Shown here one piece after another: positions 34,576 through 45,125 of a DNA stretch of 64,000 bases; within the stretch, counting starts at the first letter, position 1, and every line of letters starts with the position of its first letter. Origin of the DNA: Meandrina meandrites (lineage: Eukaryota; Cnidaria; Anthozoa; Scleractinia; Meandrinidae); the NCBI GenBank assembly GCA_963693305.1, contig OY855905.1:24851937-24915936 (forward strand), in the 5' to 3' direction. The notes under the pieces are model-generated. The model did not search any database and was not told where the DNA came from. It saw only the letters and a list, made by a program, of their open reading frames with translations. The translations under genes and the position numbers were made by a program.

Positions 34576-35852
34576 GGAGGAAGTGCATACTTTTTAAAAC
34601 ATGTGGCATTGTAACTCCTTGTCTTTCTCTCTTTCTGGGATTTTACACAGTTGTTCTGCAGGTCGTGAACCCTTGCCAACTGGTATTGCCTTACTAAATG
34701 TGTGAATCAAGCTGCTTCCAGAAAAACTGACTCGTCTTCCTCTGGGGTACAAAGCTGTTGCTTCCAAGGACTGAACAGTGGCGTTAGACCTTTGTCTATG
34801 AGGGTTTTGCTCGTGTTTTTGCGATGATGCAAAACTGGATATTTCTGGCTCGCTGTGTCTTCTTCGAGATCTCTCTTGAGGTGGTTTCTCATCTTGTAAA
34901 CGTTTCAGATTGTGATAAATAACTGCGAAGGACCTTTCCATGTCCCTCTCGTATCTGGAGCTGTTTTTCACTTTTTGCCCATTTGTAGTTCTTGACTTTT
35001 CCATGGTTCTGCACTTAAAGAATCCAAAGCCAATTTAACCTAATCAACATTCAGTTACTAAAATATTTAATTGTATTGACTTCGTTAATGCTTTTTTTAG
35101 AAATGCGTATGCTTGCCTCTGGCCATTCCTGTACTTGATGATGCTTAACTGCATTGTTCACTTTCCAATTTTGACAGCGTGGCGGTTGAATTAAGCAGAT
35201 AATTTTATTTGATAAAATGCTATTCATGGCAACTTAGAAATTCACTTTCCATTTTTCCGTTTCAAAGTCGCAAAACGATTTTCATTCAGGTTTATCTTAG
35301 TTTCACTACATTTTTTAAAATGCACCTGAAACATGGTGACGAACTAAAACAGGAGAATAGGACTGGCGTCGACTACTTAACTACTGGACCACAAAGAAAA
35401 TTGGACTGAATACAGGACATGGATCTTACATGTTTGTTCAAAAAATAGTAAGGAACAAATTACTGTGGATGTGCAAAATCAACAGATTATTTAAAACCAT
35501 CTTGTTGACATAATCGAACCCATTGATACCGTAACGACTTTGAAGAGTAGTCTTTCCATTCGTGTGGTTTATTAATTTTACGCCTTCCGAGTGTGCTTAC
35601 AGTCCAGCCATTTGTATACTATCGGTCAGGTGTCTGTTTTGAAATAAGCATATCAGTCTGAAAACACCAATCATATAGGTTACCATCGGGCAGGAACACT
35701 TGATTGTCCCTTTGGTTGAATGATTTTGCCTCTGTTGCTACACCAAGAGTAAGAACTCGAGTGTTAGCAACCGACCATTTCGGCCTTCAATATGTGTGTC
35801 CTCCACAAGCGGAAAAGAAGGTACTGATCTCAGTGTATAGATCCAGGTTGTA
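34576..35852. repeat. segmental duplication block A, copy 2
   Basis: Second copy of 30094-31396, carrying array gene 4 plus its 5' flank. It follows block B copy 1 almost immediately, giving the order A-B-A-B along the window. Confidence 0.85.
34594..35004 (-). CDS. array gene 4: small putative PP1-docking protein
   Basis: 136 residues, same length and motif positions as array gene 3: helix 18-38, RRRHSEP 47-53, RRVSF 90-94, tail ending HMF. Start at 35004 in AACCATGG context right after AAGTGCAG. Differences from its twin cluster in residues 54-89 and after 100, and the reading frame has no indel, which argues that both copies remain under selection. Upstream DNA is also duplicated, so both probably share regulation. 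PP1 and 14-3-3 partner roles are inferred from motifs only. Confidence 0.7.
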   Translation of the reverse strand: MEKSRTTNGQKVKNSSRYERDMERSFAVIYHNLKRLQDEKPPQERSRRRHSEPEISSFASSQKHEQNPHRQRSNATVQSLEATALYPRGRRVSFSGSSLIHTFSKAIPVGKGSRPAEQLCKIPEREKDKELQCHMF

Positions 35853-36540
35853 ATGTCCGAGACAGCTGCTTGGCCGCGCTTTGTTATAGCCAATTGGTCT
35901 GCCTGCCAGCAGTTGAGATCCTTAACATATTCCTGTTCTACCACAAAATTTGTTTGTTTATTTACAGTGTCCTTAATTTACAGCAGTGTAGTTTGATAGA
36001 AAAAAAGATGCATTATCCCTGTTTAGTTGTGTGAAAGGAGTAACATTTTCTATGAAAGATATATGAAAGCGTTACCCTCTCTGTCAAAAACCGGTATATA
36101 AAACGGAAAGGGTCTGGACCCCAGGGTCGAGCCTCCCGTGTAAATAATGTTTAGTATCTCCCCAGGCTAAAAAGCTGGGAAGTTAAAATGGGTGTAATAT
36201 TTAGAAATTATCACGCAGCATGAGTGGTTTGTTTATCTTTTGAAAGAAGAGAATGTATTTTTTAAACATGCTGTCATTTACCTTCAAGTATACATTGTGC
36301 CGGATATAATAACTATCCAACCAATCCCAGTTTTTATACGTTCGTCTAATGAATAGGCCATCTTACAGTTGTCTGCTCCGTGACCTGGTTTTTAAATGGT
36401 TGCGAGGCTGGAGGTGACCTTGTTTAGATACAGACTTCACTGCTTTGTTTTGTTAATCAAGTTGTTCTGATGCCAACTATTTTGCGCTAGAATATAAACT
36501 GCCCTCCCCCTTTTTTTAGTCCGTCGAGCGTCGTGCTAGT
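35853..36540. other. non-coding
   Basis: No gene recognised; contains the tail match to 32119-32175 at 36314-36350. Confidence 0.35.
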
Positions 36541-36639
36541 GTAAAAATGGCTGCGCGCGCTTTTTGCGTGAACGTTTTTCCACAGGCGCTTTACGGATTA
36601 CGACAAATGGGGGACAGCTTGTAGTCTTAAGTTTCGTTA

Positions 36640-36810
36640 AATTTTTAACTCGCGATCTGGAGAACGACTTCGTTTTCCTTGAAAAGGTCTTGAATTTTAG
36701 AAGTCGTCTTGAAAAGTCCTTGAATTTGGTTAAGTCCTTGAAAAGTATTTGATTTCTTCATTAGGTCTTGAATAGTCCTTGAAATTTAGGACTTCTTGCA
36801 CGCCCTATTA
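36640..36810. repeat. repeated TCCTTGAA phrases, transposon end region
   Basis: Multiple copies of CCTTGAAAAG and TCCTTGAATTT follow each other. Similar phrases recur at 38185-38235. Together they flank a zinc-finger transposon remnant and may be its subterminal repeats. Confidence 0.5.
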
Positions 36811-37084
36811 CTTTTCTGATAAATTAAATAATTTGGGTAAGAAAAATTTGTTCGCGAACGACTTCTAAAATGCGAAATAACTTTCGAAAATGTCGGTATA
36901 AAATGCGAACCCCTACATGAAGCATGATTTAGATCTTTGCCTCAATTTCATGCACCAGGGCTTGCACCAGGCCTCTGATGTAGGGTTGTCCACCATGCGG
37001 TTTTGTTGGAAGGGGCAACATGGCCTATAGTGAGTAAACATGTAGAGTTGTTTTGAATTCGTTCGTTTGCAATTCAAATGAGCT

Positions 37085-37467
37085 ATGGGCAAATGTGTAT
37101 TCAATTGTAAATGGTTAAGTGATGAAAAGTTCAGCTGGGTTAAAGAATTTTAAAAAGGCGACAAGCACAAGGCTTTGTGTTGAGTTTGCAACAAAGTGAT
37201 CGACATCGAACGCATGGGAGAAAGTGCTTTGAAGTCTCACATGAAAGGCGAGAAACATATATAAAAGGAACACTGGTGCAACTTCAAGTTCAACCCAGAT
37301 GTTTTTTGTATTTTTTCACAAGCCAGTTAGGTCAGAATCTAATTCTTGTCACGCAGATGGAAGTAACGGTGAATGTTCCGTTCCCCCGCCTCCGCCGGCA
37401 GCAGATGGTCAGTCAACAGTTCAGCTTACTGAGGAATGCCTGAACAATTTAAAAGTTGTAGATGACT
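37085..37467 (+). pseudogene. zinc-finger transposon protein N-terminus, broken
   Basis: The reading from ATG at 37085 gives MGKCVFNCKWLSDEKFSWVK, a stop, then KGDKHKALC, a stop, then VCNKVIDIERMGESALKSHM and KGEKH. C-x2-C...MGxxALxSHMKGxKH is a BED-like/C2H2 finger common at the start of cnidarian DNA-transposon proteins. A further frame (SNSCHADGSNGECSVPPPPP to LTEECLNNLK) continues to 37467, where a MITE interrupts. Two stops and a frame change make it dead. Confidence 0.55.
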
Positions 37468-38116
37468 TAAGCTGTGTTCACATTTAAGCCGAAACATGTT
37501 TAGAATAAACATGTTTCAACGAAACATGTTTCACCTAAACACGCTTGTTATTGCATTGTTCATGCCTGGTGTGTAATTTATGCAGTTTTACGGTTCTTGC
37601 ATAAATCTTGTCTCGAAATTGCAATAAAGTTTCCATGAAATCTTTTTCTTTCTATGTATTTTGTAGCCCTTCGATGGAGCAGGGCTTTCAAGCGTTTAGC
37701 AAGGAGACAGTATTGTCAGTATTTACGCTATCTTCGTGAAGTTTGTTTTTGCATTGCAATGCTGTGCGCTTGTATCCGCCGTCGTAAGCATCCGTGGCTA
37801 TGTTCTACCAAATATTCTGCTCTCTACCCATCGCCGATAATTCCTGTTGTATCGATTCATTAGCCCATATTTTAAATAAACATTTGGTCCCATAGAAGCT
37901 CAAAGAAGGCCCAATTTTGAAGCTTTTTGGCACTCGCCTCCTCACCGCATGTCCGCCATTTTTAACGTCACGAGGTGGTTTCAATCATGATCAGAATAAT
38001 CATGTTTCAATCATGATTCGCGCAATGCACTGCCTGATGTGAACACTTTTCATAGTGAAACATGTTTCATTCGTGACCAGAGTAATCATGTTTCGGCCTA
38101 GTGTGAACACAGCTTT
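37466..38116. mobile_element. MITE nested in zinc-finger transposon remnant
   Basis: Left end AAGCTGTGTTCACATTTAAG then CCGAAACATGTTT; right end in reverse AAAGCTGTGTTCACACTAGG then CCGAAACATGATT. The flanks carry repeated AAACATGTTTC motifs. About 650 bp and non-coding. Inserted into the C-terminal side of the zinc-finger reading frame, so it is younger than that element. Confidence 0.75.
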
Positions 38117-39274
38117 AGTTGAGTGTTTAAGAAATGAAAAAGAGGACGGAGAAATCGGAGACTTTTGATTTTGTGAATAAAACTCAGTCCTTGAAAACAA
38201 TTTTTGTCCTTCAAAAGTCCTTGAATTTTGTTTGTCCGAAGTTGTACGAACCATGCTCCCGTTATAATCTTTGGGTAATTTTCGAGTTTGAGGGCTTTTT
38301 TCAAAAATGGCTCGAAAGCATTTTTATTTTAAAGAAAAAAAAGCATTCACCATGTATGGTTAACAACACAAACGCCTTTATTACAAAGTTTTATTAACAA
38401 TGATGTACTGAAACATTCTCAAATTTAAAGATAAAGTAGATGTTTGAAACGATGAGAAAGTTACATTACCAATTCAAATCAGCGTCTTCTTAATTCCCCC
38501 GTTATGCCGCGTTATCAATAGCCTAAGACAAGCGCCGGAGACAAGCGACAGCCGGAAATACGTCTGCGTTCGCAGGCTACGTTATCAACTACCCTGCCAT
38601 TGTTTCAGCATTTTGTTTCTGAGTTTGCCATATTTCAACACGGAATAGTGTGGTACACATTGAATTGAATATTTTACCATAATTTTGTAAGGCGTGAACT
38701 TGTTTTCATCGGTCCAAACTATTCCTCTTTATCGTTTAAGGTCTCTCAATTCAGTTTTTTTCTGGACCATACGTTACATTTTCAATTGAATGTTATGTAC
38801 TGCTTTGATGGAATTTCTTCAAAATAACGCGAAAATATCTATTTAACTTACCGGCTTTCGTCGCCGTGAAAGATTCCTTGATTCTCTTCAATTACTGCGA
38901 TCTCAAAAATTGGATTTTTTCATACCGTTACTACCATTGTAATTTTTGGAAAATACTCCACTTTTAGCGATTTTTCGAAAATCTCAACAAACAACTCCAA
39001 GATTTTTTTTAGTTAAATTCGGTATTTCGAAGTAATTTCGTCAACTCAATGTCTGCGTCTCGGTCCATTTACCATCATCATGCAATCAAAGGTCTCTTTG
39101 AGACAACGACTATTTGCATAATGAAGTACATGTATGAGCAGCAGTTTAAGCTAAAAGATAAAAATATTTTGGCGGTGTTCCAAAAAAATAATTTTCTTTC
39201 TTCTATCTCTTATTTCAACCTCTTAAAATTACACTCAAATCGCTGCCCAGACTAATGCATAACGCTCTAGACAC
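38117..39274. other. non-coding
   Basis: Remainder of the interrupted transposon to about 38.3 kb, then AT-rich sequence with nothing recognised. A phrase TTCGCAGGCTACG at 38570 resembles the termini of the small palindromes at 55.25 and 59.24 kb. Confidence 0.35.
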
Positions 39275-39792
39275 ATGTACGCATTGCGGTCCTATGTGTT
39301 AAGTTAGCTCAATGCGTTGGCATACTGTATTAGAAAGCAGGGAGCACGCACACGATTTTTTTTTTTCTCCCTCCGACGTTCTTTTTTTTCCTTAATTTTT
39401 CCTCACAAGAAACTAATAAGTGCTTCCCACTTATTATTTTGCTCAATATTTTGTACTGCATGCGTTATGTTGTAAAACCCACGCTTGCCTTGAGCCCGCG
39501 TTCATTACGCAACAACGACGCCATATGGTTTCTGGGTAATGTTTTGACACAATTCAAATAACAAAATGCTCGTACCCTATGCTCTTGACATAGCTGACAA
39601 CTATCTCATCATTATTTCACTGTTCCATATTTTTCGACATTTAATTTCATCTTCATCAAGTCCAACTGTACATTGGTCAGCGGAATTACAAACAAACGTC
39701 TACCACCCAATGAAGGATCGACCGAGCGAGTGAATTGTGCTCGTCTACTAAAATCCTATTTTGCATTCTGCAAAAACGTCGTAAAAAGCATG
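39275..39792. repeat. ~510-bp dispersed repeat with tRNA-like end, copy 2
   Basis: Inverted partner of 22404-22910. The left end reads GTTAAGTTAGCTCAATGCGT, then TGGCATACTGTATTAGAAAG, which resembles a tRNA D-arm/A-box. The right end is CGTCGTAAAAAGCAT. Divergence is moderate, with several indels. Confidence 0.75.
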
Positions 39793-40930
39793 GTTTGAAA
39801 TATATTTGTGAGTTATTTGAAATCAAACACACATAATTTTTTTATTCTTGTATATTTGATGTATAGTACACCATAGTTTCAGATACTGGTGTTTGGTCAA
39901 ATCTGATTCGCACAGAATTCAAGTTTAACTGTTTTCGTGTTTTTCGTGTGCTTTTCGTTACCATAGAAACATCGATTTTCCTAAAGAATATATTATATCA
40001 AACTTCAAACCAAGTCCAATAACTGATATAAATCTCATAGCGATCCGAGTCCGGAAAATTTGCTAAACATCCAGTTGAATATGTTAGGTACATGTATGGT
40101 CCAGAGAAAAAAACTGTATTGAGACACCTTTATTTGGAATGGGTTTCAGTAAATCAATGTTAATAAAACTTTGCAAGAAATGTCTTTACATTATCATGCA
40201 TGCGGCATGCGCTGTGAACGTTTAGAAAATATCTATCGAGCTGTTTTAAGACTTACAGTAGCACTCAAAAGTAACACAACTACCCGAAAGTTACAACTGG
40301 ACTAATTTATCTCGTCGGGATCTTGAAGAGGAAAATCAGCAAAACTTTCATGACATCGAAATATATTCTGGCATTATCATACGGCAACTCATCAAAGTAG
40401 AGTTGTCTTTTGGACCATTTACAATTATTATGCAGAAAATACAGTTGAAATTGTTTATTTGAAATCGCTGAAAAGATACAGATTTTTTTTTTATTCTTAT
40501 ATAAATACTGTATTGGTAATGCATGAAAGTCTAAGATACTGGCAATACCTTCTAGATCACGCAAAATTCACGTTTTACTGATTTCTATTGTTTTCTGCCT
40601 ATCGTTGTCATGGCAATATCGATTTCCCTAAAAAAATACATTATGACAAACTTCAGTCGAATAGTCATAACTAGTGAAATTTTTATTTTAATCCGATTAA
40701 CGGAAAATCTTTAAAGCCGATTTAAAATGTTAAGTATGGTCTAGAAAAAAACTGTTTCGAGACACCTAAATGAAGTATTAAGTATTTTTTCTAGTTTAAA
40801 CAAATTGTTAATCGTGTTGGTCGATGTTCATGGAGCCTGGTGTGCCCTTAATAGCGGAATGCATTCATTCATGCACAAACCAATATTAAAAGCTGTGATT
40901 ATTGCTAGTTCCGTGTTAATAAAATGAAAT
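39793..40930. repeat. dispersed AT-rich repeat copies
   Basis: Two diverged copies (about 39.84-40.13 and 40.38-40.79 kb) share ATTTTGGACCATTTACAATT-type, TACCATAGAAAC/TCATGGCAAT and TATGGTC-AGAAAAAAACTGT, GAGACACCT phrases. A third copy is at 43.43-43.82 kb. No coding potential. The end (40830-40930) also matches 45175-45270. Confidence 0.6.
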
Positions 40931-42212
40931 GCTTAATTACAGAACTATGTTTGGCTAACAATATAGTTTGGCAGCCGAAAGCCAAAACGGTCGGGGCGGG
41001 CACCTTTGTATTGCTAAATAAAGAACGCCTAAGACAAAGGGAAAAGATGACTATTTTAAATAATAATTAAAGTGGCGACCGACAACAAATATAGTGAGGG
41101 TAAATGTCTCTTCCATTGTTAAAAATAGACAGCGTGTTTACAGTTATAAAAGTTTTTCTTTAATCTTGTGGAAAATGAATTGACTTAAAATTATCTGACC
41201 ATCTGGTCAGGAAGTCATAAACTTCCATATCTATGATAAGAATCACTTATTTGTAGAGCACGGTTATTAATAAAATTTAACTCTATTATTCTAAATATGA
41301 ACGGACATCTAATTGTTTCAGACAGATCACAACTGAATAAAGACGACACCAGCCAGGAGATATCGTCTGATTTTACTTAACCATAAATGTTTCTCAGAAG
41401 GAACACTAAGAAAAACGTATGAAAATGAGGGTAAAAGATCATTGCTAGCAGGGTTTAGGTTTTTTCTAATCTTTCACCGATTTGTGATTCCCGATCGAAT
41501 CAGGGGTAAAAGACAAAAGTAACAAGAAAATAAAGTTCCCAAATGTGTGCGATAATTGCCGCTAAAGTTCTTGTGTGCTGTTGCTTCTTGTTTTACGCAC
41601 CAAATCCTGGTATTATCAGCAGGTAGGATTTGACTACTCCGTCAGTGTGTCAGAAAAGACCACCTTTCTTTTGAATGCTTTTGGACTGTAGAAACGTTCC
41701 GATTGTGACAAATGAAGAGCGAAATCAGAATGCCGTCGACCAAACCTGTTGGTAACAGGAATGCTTTTCTCAAGACATGGCGGTTCTTGTGTTCCGCATA
41801 GTTCTAGGTGACGAGGCTCGCTGAAGCTCTTTCTTACTGGCACCTTATCCTCATGAAGCCTGTTTATGTTGTGGTAGATTATGGTTAGAAACCTGTTCAT
41901 GTCTTGCTCGTACGTGTTAGAATTTCGACATCGTTGTTTTCTTTTGGCTTCCCTTGAATCAGCAATTTGTCTTCCCTTTTTCTCATCCTCCATATTCACT
42001 TTAATAAGCTTAAAACAGCGACCACGAGCTAGATCAATAGTGACTCCACCGTTAGACGTTTAAGCCAATACACCAATGAGCAAGGAGCAGCTGCCAGTAA
42101 CGAGATTATTAGCGACTCACCGTCGGACGTGCTCTGGTCGAGCCAATAAACCATGCATCTGCTATAACGTAACTAATTGCTGCTTCAACGTAACGGGCAA
42201 CCACCACGATAC
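40931..42212. repeat. segmental duplication block B, copy 2
   Basis: Second copy of 33240-34498, holding intact array gene 5. In both copies the gene is preceded on its own strand by a CCAAT-like box (TGGTTTATTGGCTC). Confidence 0.85.
41634..41993 (-). CDS. array gene 5: divergent small putative PP1-docking protein
   Basis: 119 residues from ATG at 41993 (MEDEKKG); the frame is open slightly further but the ATG fits the paralogous pseudogene. Helix at 28-48 (Tyr28; FLTIIYHNINRLHED), with Asn for Lys in the otherwise fixed HNxKR, making this the most divergent helix in the array. RKSFSEP at 54-60 and GRRHSDF at 85-91 give two basic Ser sites. KRKVVFSD at 107-114 is the RVxF-type motif, here without a Ser/Thr in the variable position, so it could not be switched by phosphorylation there. 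The protein ends five residues later. Its duplicate at 33.9-34.3 kb is broken. Confidence 0.65.
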   Translation of the reverse strand: MEDEKKGRQIADSREAKRKQRCRNSNTYEQDMNRFLTIIYHNINRLHEDKVPVRKSFSEPRHLELCGTQEPPCLEKSIPVTNRFGRRHSDFALHLSQSERFYSPKAFKRKVVFSDTLTE

Positions 42213-43429
42213 CCTTTTGATTGTATTGGTTGCGGTTATTTTCGCTGTGTCACAACCCAATGTTCCTCGTGAACTAATAGCTGCAGCAAAGGGTTATCTG
42301 AATATTTAACCAAATCACCTGTTGCCCTTGACGGTTTCTGTTACATCTCTCAGAGGAAGATGTAAAAGCGTTTTCTGATTTCAAGTTACAGCTTTCTAAT
42401 TAACTAGAAAACTTAAATTGCCCCATGCGTGTCATAAAATATTCAAATTAGTGTTAATTTACTGCTGTTCTCAATGAAGCATTTCGACCCATTTATACAA
42501 CGTTCTTCATTTTAATACAGTGTGGAAAATACTGAAAAACTTTCATACGACCAGCTGGAAGGGATTTTTTGTGCAATGCAATGCGATTAGGCATACGTTG
42601 TCTTCAAGCAATGCTAATTGTTGCAGGCTACAAAATACAGAACGTTTCTCAAATCTCAGTGTCTAACACGGTGTAAGCAAGGAATAAATATTACTAAGTT
42701 AATAAAATATATGTTGTCACAATACTTGCGTATTAAATTGTTTTCAAAAAAGTCTAAAACTATTACTAAAATTAAGAACCAAAACGTTTTCGACCGTGCG
42801 GTCATCATCAGTGATGCACTGATGATGACCCTACGATTAACATTTTTACACTTTTTTTAAAAACAATGAAATACATATTATATAAATGTCATTATATTAT
42901 TATATATCTTTATACATTTACATGCACGCCGATAACACTAAGGACTATAATAATTTGTGGAACAGGTTTTGTAGAATCTTATCTTGATTATGCGTTTTCT
43001 TTACGTCAAAAGAATGTAATTGTGGTTTTCATGGGGAATGAGAATCGTTATTTGCGTTAAGTGGTAATCATGTTAAGGTCACGTCCCAGAGACAGCGAGC
43101 GACACGCAATTGTAGTTTGCTCAAGATTGTAAACGGGGCTTGTTACTGAAGGTTGTCTACTTTAAAGTGCCGAAAAAGCGAAATTGCTTTCACGCGTTAA
43201 TGTCAGAATATTTACCAATTTTTGGTGAAAAGCGTTTGCAAAAGCCGGGCACGCAGGGAACGTACGCGGACTTGGTATGCACTTGTGACGTCAACAGGTG
43301 CCCACAACGTCAAAGATTCAATTTAGTTCTTCGCGAGGGTGCAATAATCCAAGCTGTCCGCTAGAAAAAAACGAAACAGATTTGAGCAAAAGGAAATAAA
43401 ACTAAGAAGAAATAGGCAATTCATCAAAG
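42213..43429. other. non-coding with a short perfect hairpin
   Basis: No gene. 42800-42830 is a perfect inverted repeat (GGTCATCATCAGTG, ATG loop, then its complement), probably part of a dispersed element with the flank AAAACGTTTTCGACCGTGCG. Confidence 0.45.
42800..42830. repeat. perfect 14-bp inverted repeat
   Basis: GGTCATCATCAGTG pairs with CACTGATGATGACC across a 3-base loop. It is followed by no U-run and lies outside any gene, so a terminator role is unlikely in this eukaryotic context. Confidence 0.8.
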
Positions 43430-43827
43430 TAGAATTATATTTTGGACCATTTACAATTATTATGCAGAAAAACACAGTCGGAAATGTTAATTCGAAATCA
43501 CTGAAACATAAAGAATTTTGTGATTTTTACATACATATTTTTATTGGTAACGCATCAAAGTCTAAGATATTGGTAATACCTTCTAGATCACGCAAAACTC
43601 ACCTTCCACTGATTTCTATTTTTTTGGCTTTTCCTTGTCATGGCAATTCCGATTTCCCTACAAAAATACATTATGACAAACTTCAATCGAAGAGCCATAA
43701 CTGGTGACATTTTTATTTTAATCCGATTAAGGAAATATCTGAATAAGGGAATAAAGCTGATTAAAAATGTTAAGTATGGTCCAGAAAAAAAATTGTTTCG
43801 AGACACCTAAATTAAGTATTTCTTAAA
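43430..43827. repeat. dispersed AT-rich repeat, third copy
   Basis: Matches 40.38-40.79 kb: CAAAGTAGAATTATATTTTG, GACCATTTACAATTATTATG, TCACGCAAAACTCAC, and the GAGACACCTAAAT end. It is interrupted on the right by the inverted-repeat element at 43828; the continuation seems to resume at 45.17 kb. Confidence 0.65.
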
Positions 43828-45125
43828 GGGTCTGGATGGGGTTAACTGACAACTGACAAATGGCCAAAATTTTAACTGACAACTGACATATCGCCTAAAA
43901 TTTAACTGACAACTGACATTTGTAGTGAGTTTTTCTGGCAACTGACAAAAGACTGTTTGTTCTTAATATCCACAAAACATCTTTGTAAATAACATTATAT
44001 GACTCTTTTCGTCCAACAAATGCATGCTAAATCTTAGCAGCAGGACGGTAGAGTGTCATATTTCGTTAATAATTTACCGTATGACCCATAACCTGATTGA
44101 AAATTAAACTTGAGGAAATACATATATTTTTTGTTTTTGCAATGTAGTCTCTCACACAGTAGTTTTATTGTTGCTACTCCTTTCTCAACAAGTGCCTGTA
44201 ATAGACCCGTTAGCCCGAGTGCAATATTCCTTTCCGACTATTTCATCTAGGCCAATCACCATCGAGGCATTGCTAAACAAAACCCAATCAAATTAATCGT
44301 AATAAAGACCTCTTCTCATATTTGTTTGTTTTTAATATTTTGAAGGTTAGTTTTGATTGGCTAACTGTTGGAAAGGAATTTTGGGCTCGGCAAGCAGGAG
44401 CCCGGGGGATACTCTTAAAAAATTCGTGTGGGGTGTGTGCAGCATGCTTCAAGAAACCCCTTTACCCTATTTTAGACCAAAATATACGATTTCCCCCACC
44501 CTATTTTAGATCTGACCCCAAAATCGATAACCTATTTCAGACCACATTGTATCCAGGAACTGATTCGGTTTGCCTAAAAATTAACAAGGGCCTCATATTC
44601 CTAACTTACACTTCGCAAGGGGTGCATGATAACGATAAGAATAGTTTCTTCCAAAAGTTGCTAACTAGACTCACCAGAGTGCACAAACCATAGCCTATTT
44701 CAGACCAAAATGGTAATAATCTATACCCTTTTTCAGACCAAAAGGGCTCGAAAACCATACCGTTTGGCTTTGGGGCCACACTGTCACATACGTATATAGC
44801 TTATGTAAGGGAGTAACCCCCTGGAGCAGAAGTTCATGTGGCGAAGAGTAGTGACTTGCCTTGATTAAAAGGCCGTATAGAAACAAAAGCCGCTTGGAGT
44901 TGCAATTATTTCAGCACCAAAATTTAATATAAATGATATAATTTACATTCTGAATGTTACCTTTTAGCTACATTCTGGGTCAAAAATTAATAATTAAGCT
45001 ATCTGGTTAATTATTAGTAGTCCATTAACTGACAACTGACAAATGGCCTAAAATTTAACTGATAACTGACAAATGGCCATAATTTTAACTGACAACTGAT
45101 ATTTGTAACCCCCCATCCAGACCCT
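43828..45125. mobile_element. 1.3-kb DNA element with AACTGACAACTGACA subterminal repeats
   Basis: Termini AGGGTCTGGATGGGGTTAAC and, inverted, AGGGTCTGGATGGGGGGTTA. Just inside each end are three tandem phrases TTAACTGACAACTGACA with AATGGCC spacers; these are in the same orientation at both ends, not inverted. A possible TTCTTA flanking duplication is visible. The interior has repeated 'CCTATTTTAGACC/CCTATTTCAGACC' units and no transposase. The sequences on either side match a region that is continuous at 40.8-40.9 kb, so the insertion is readable. Confidence 0.75.
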
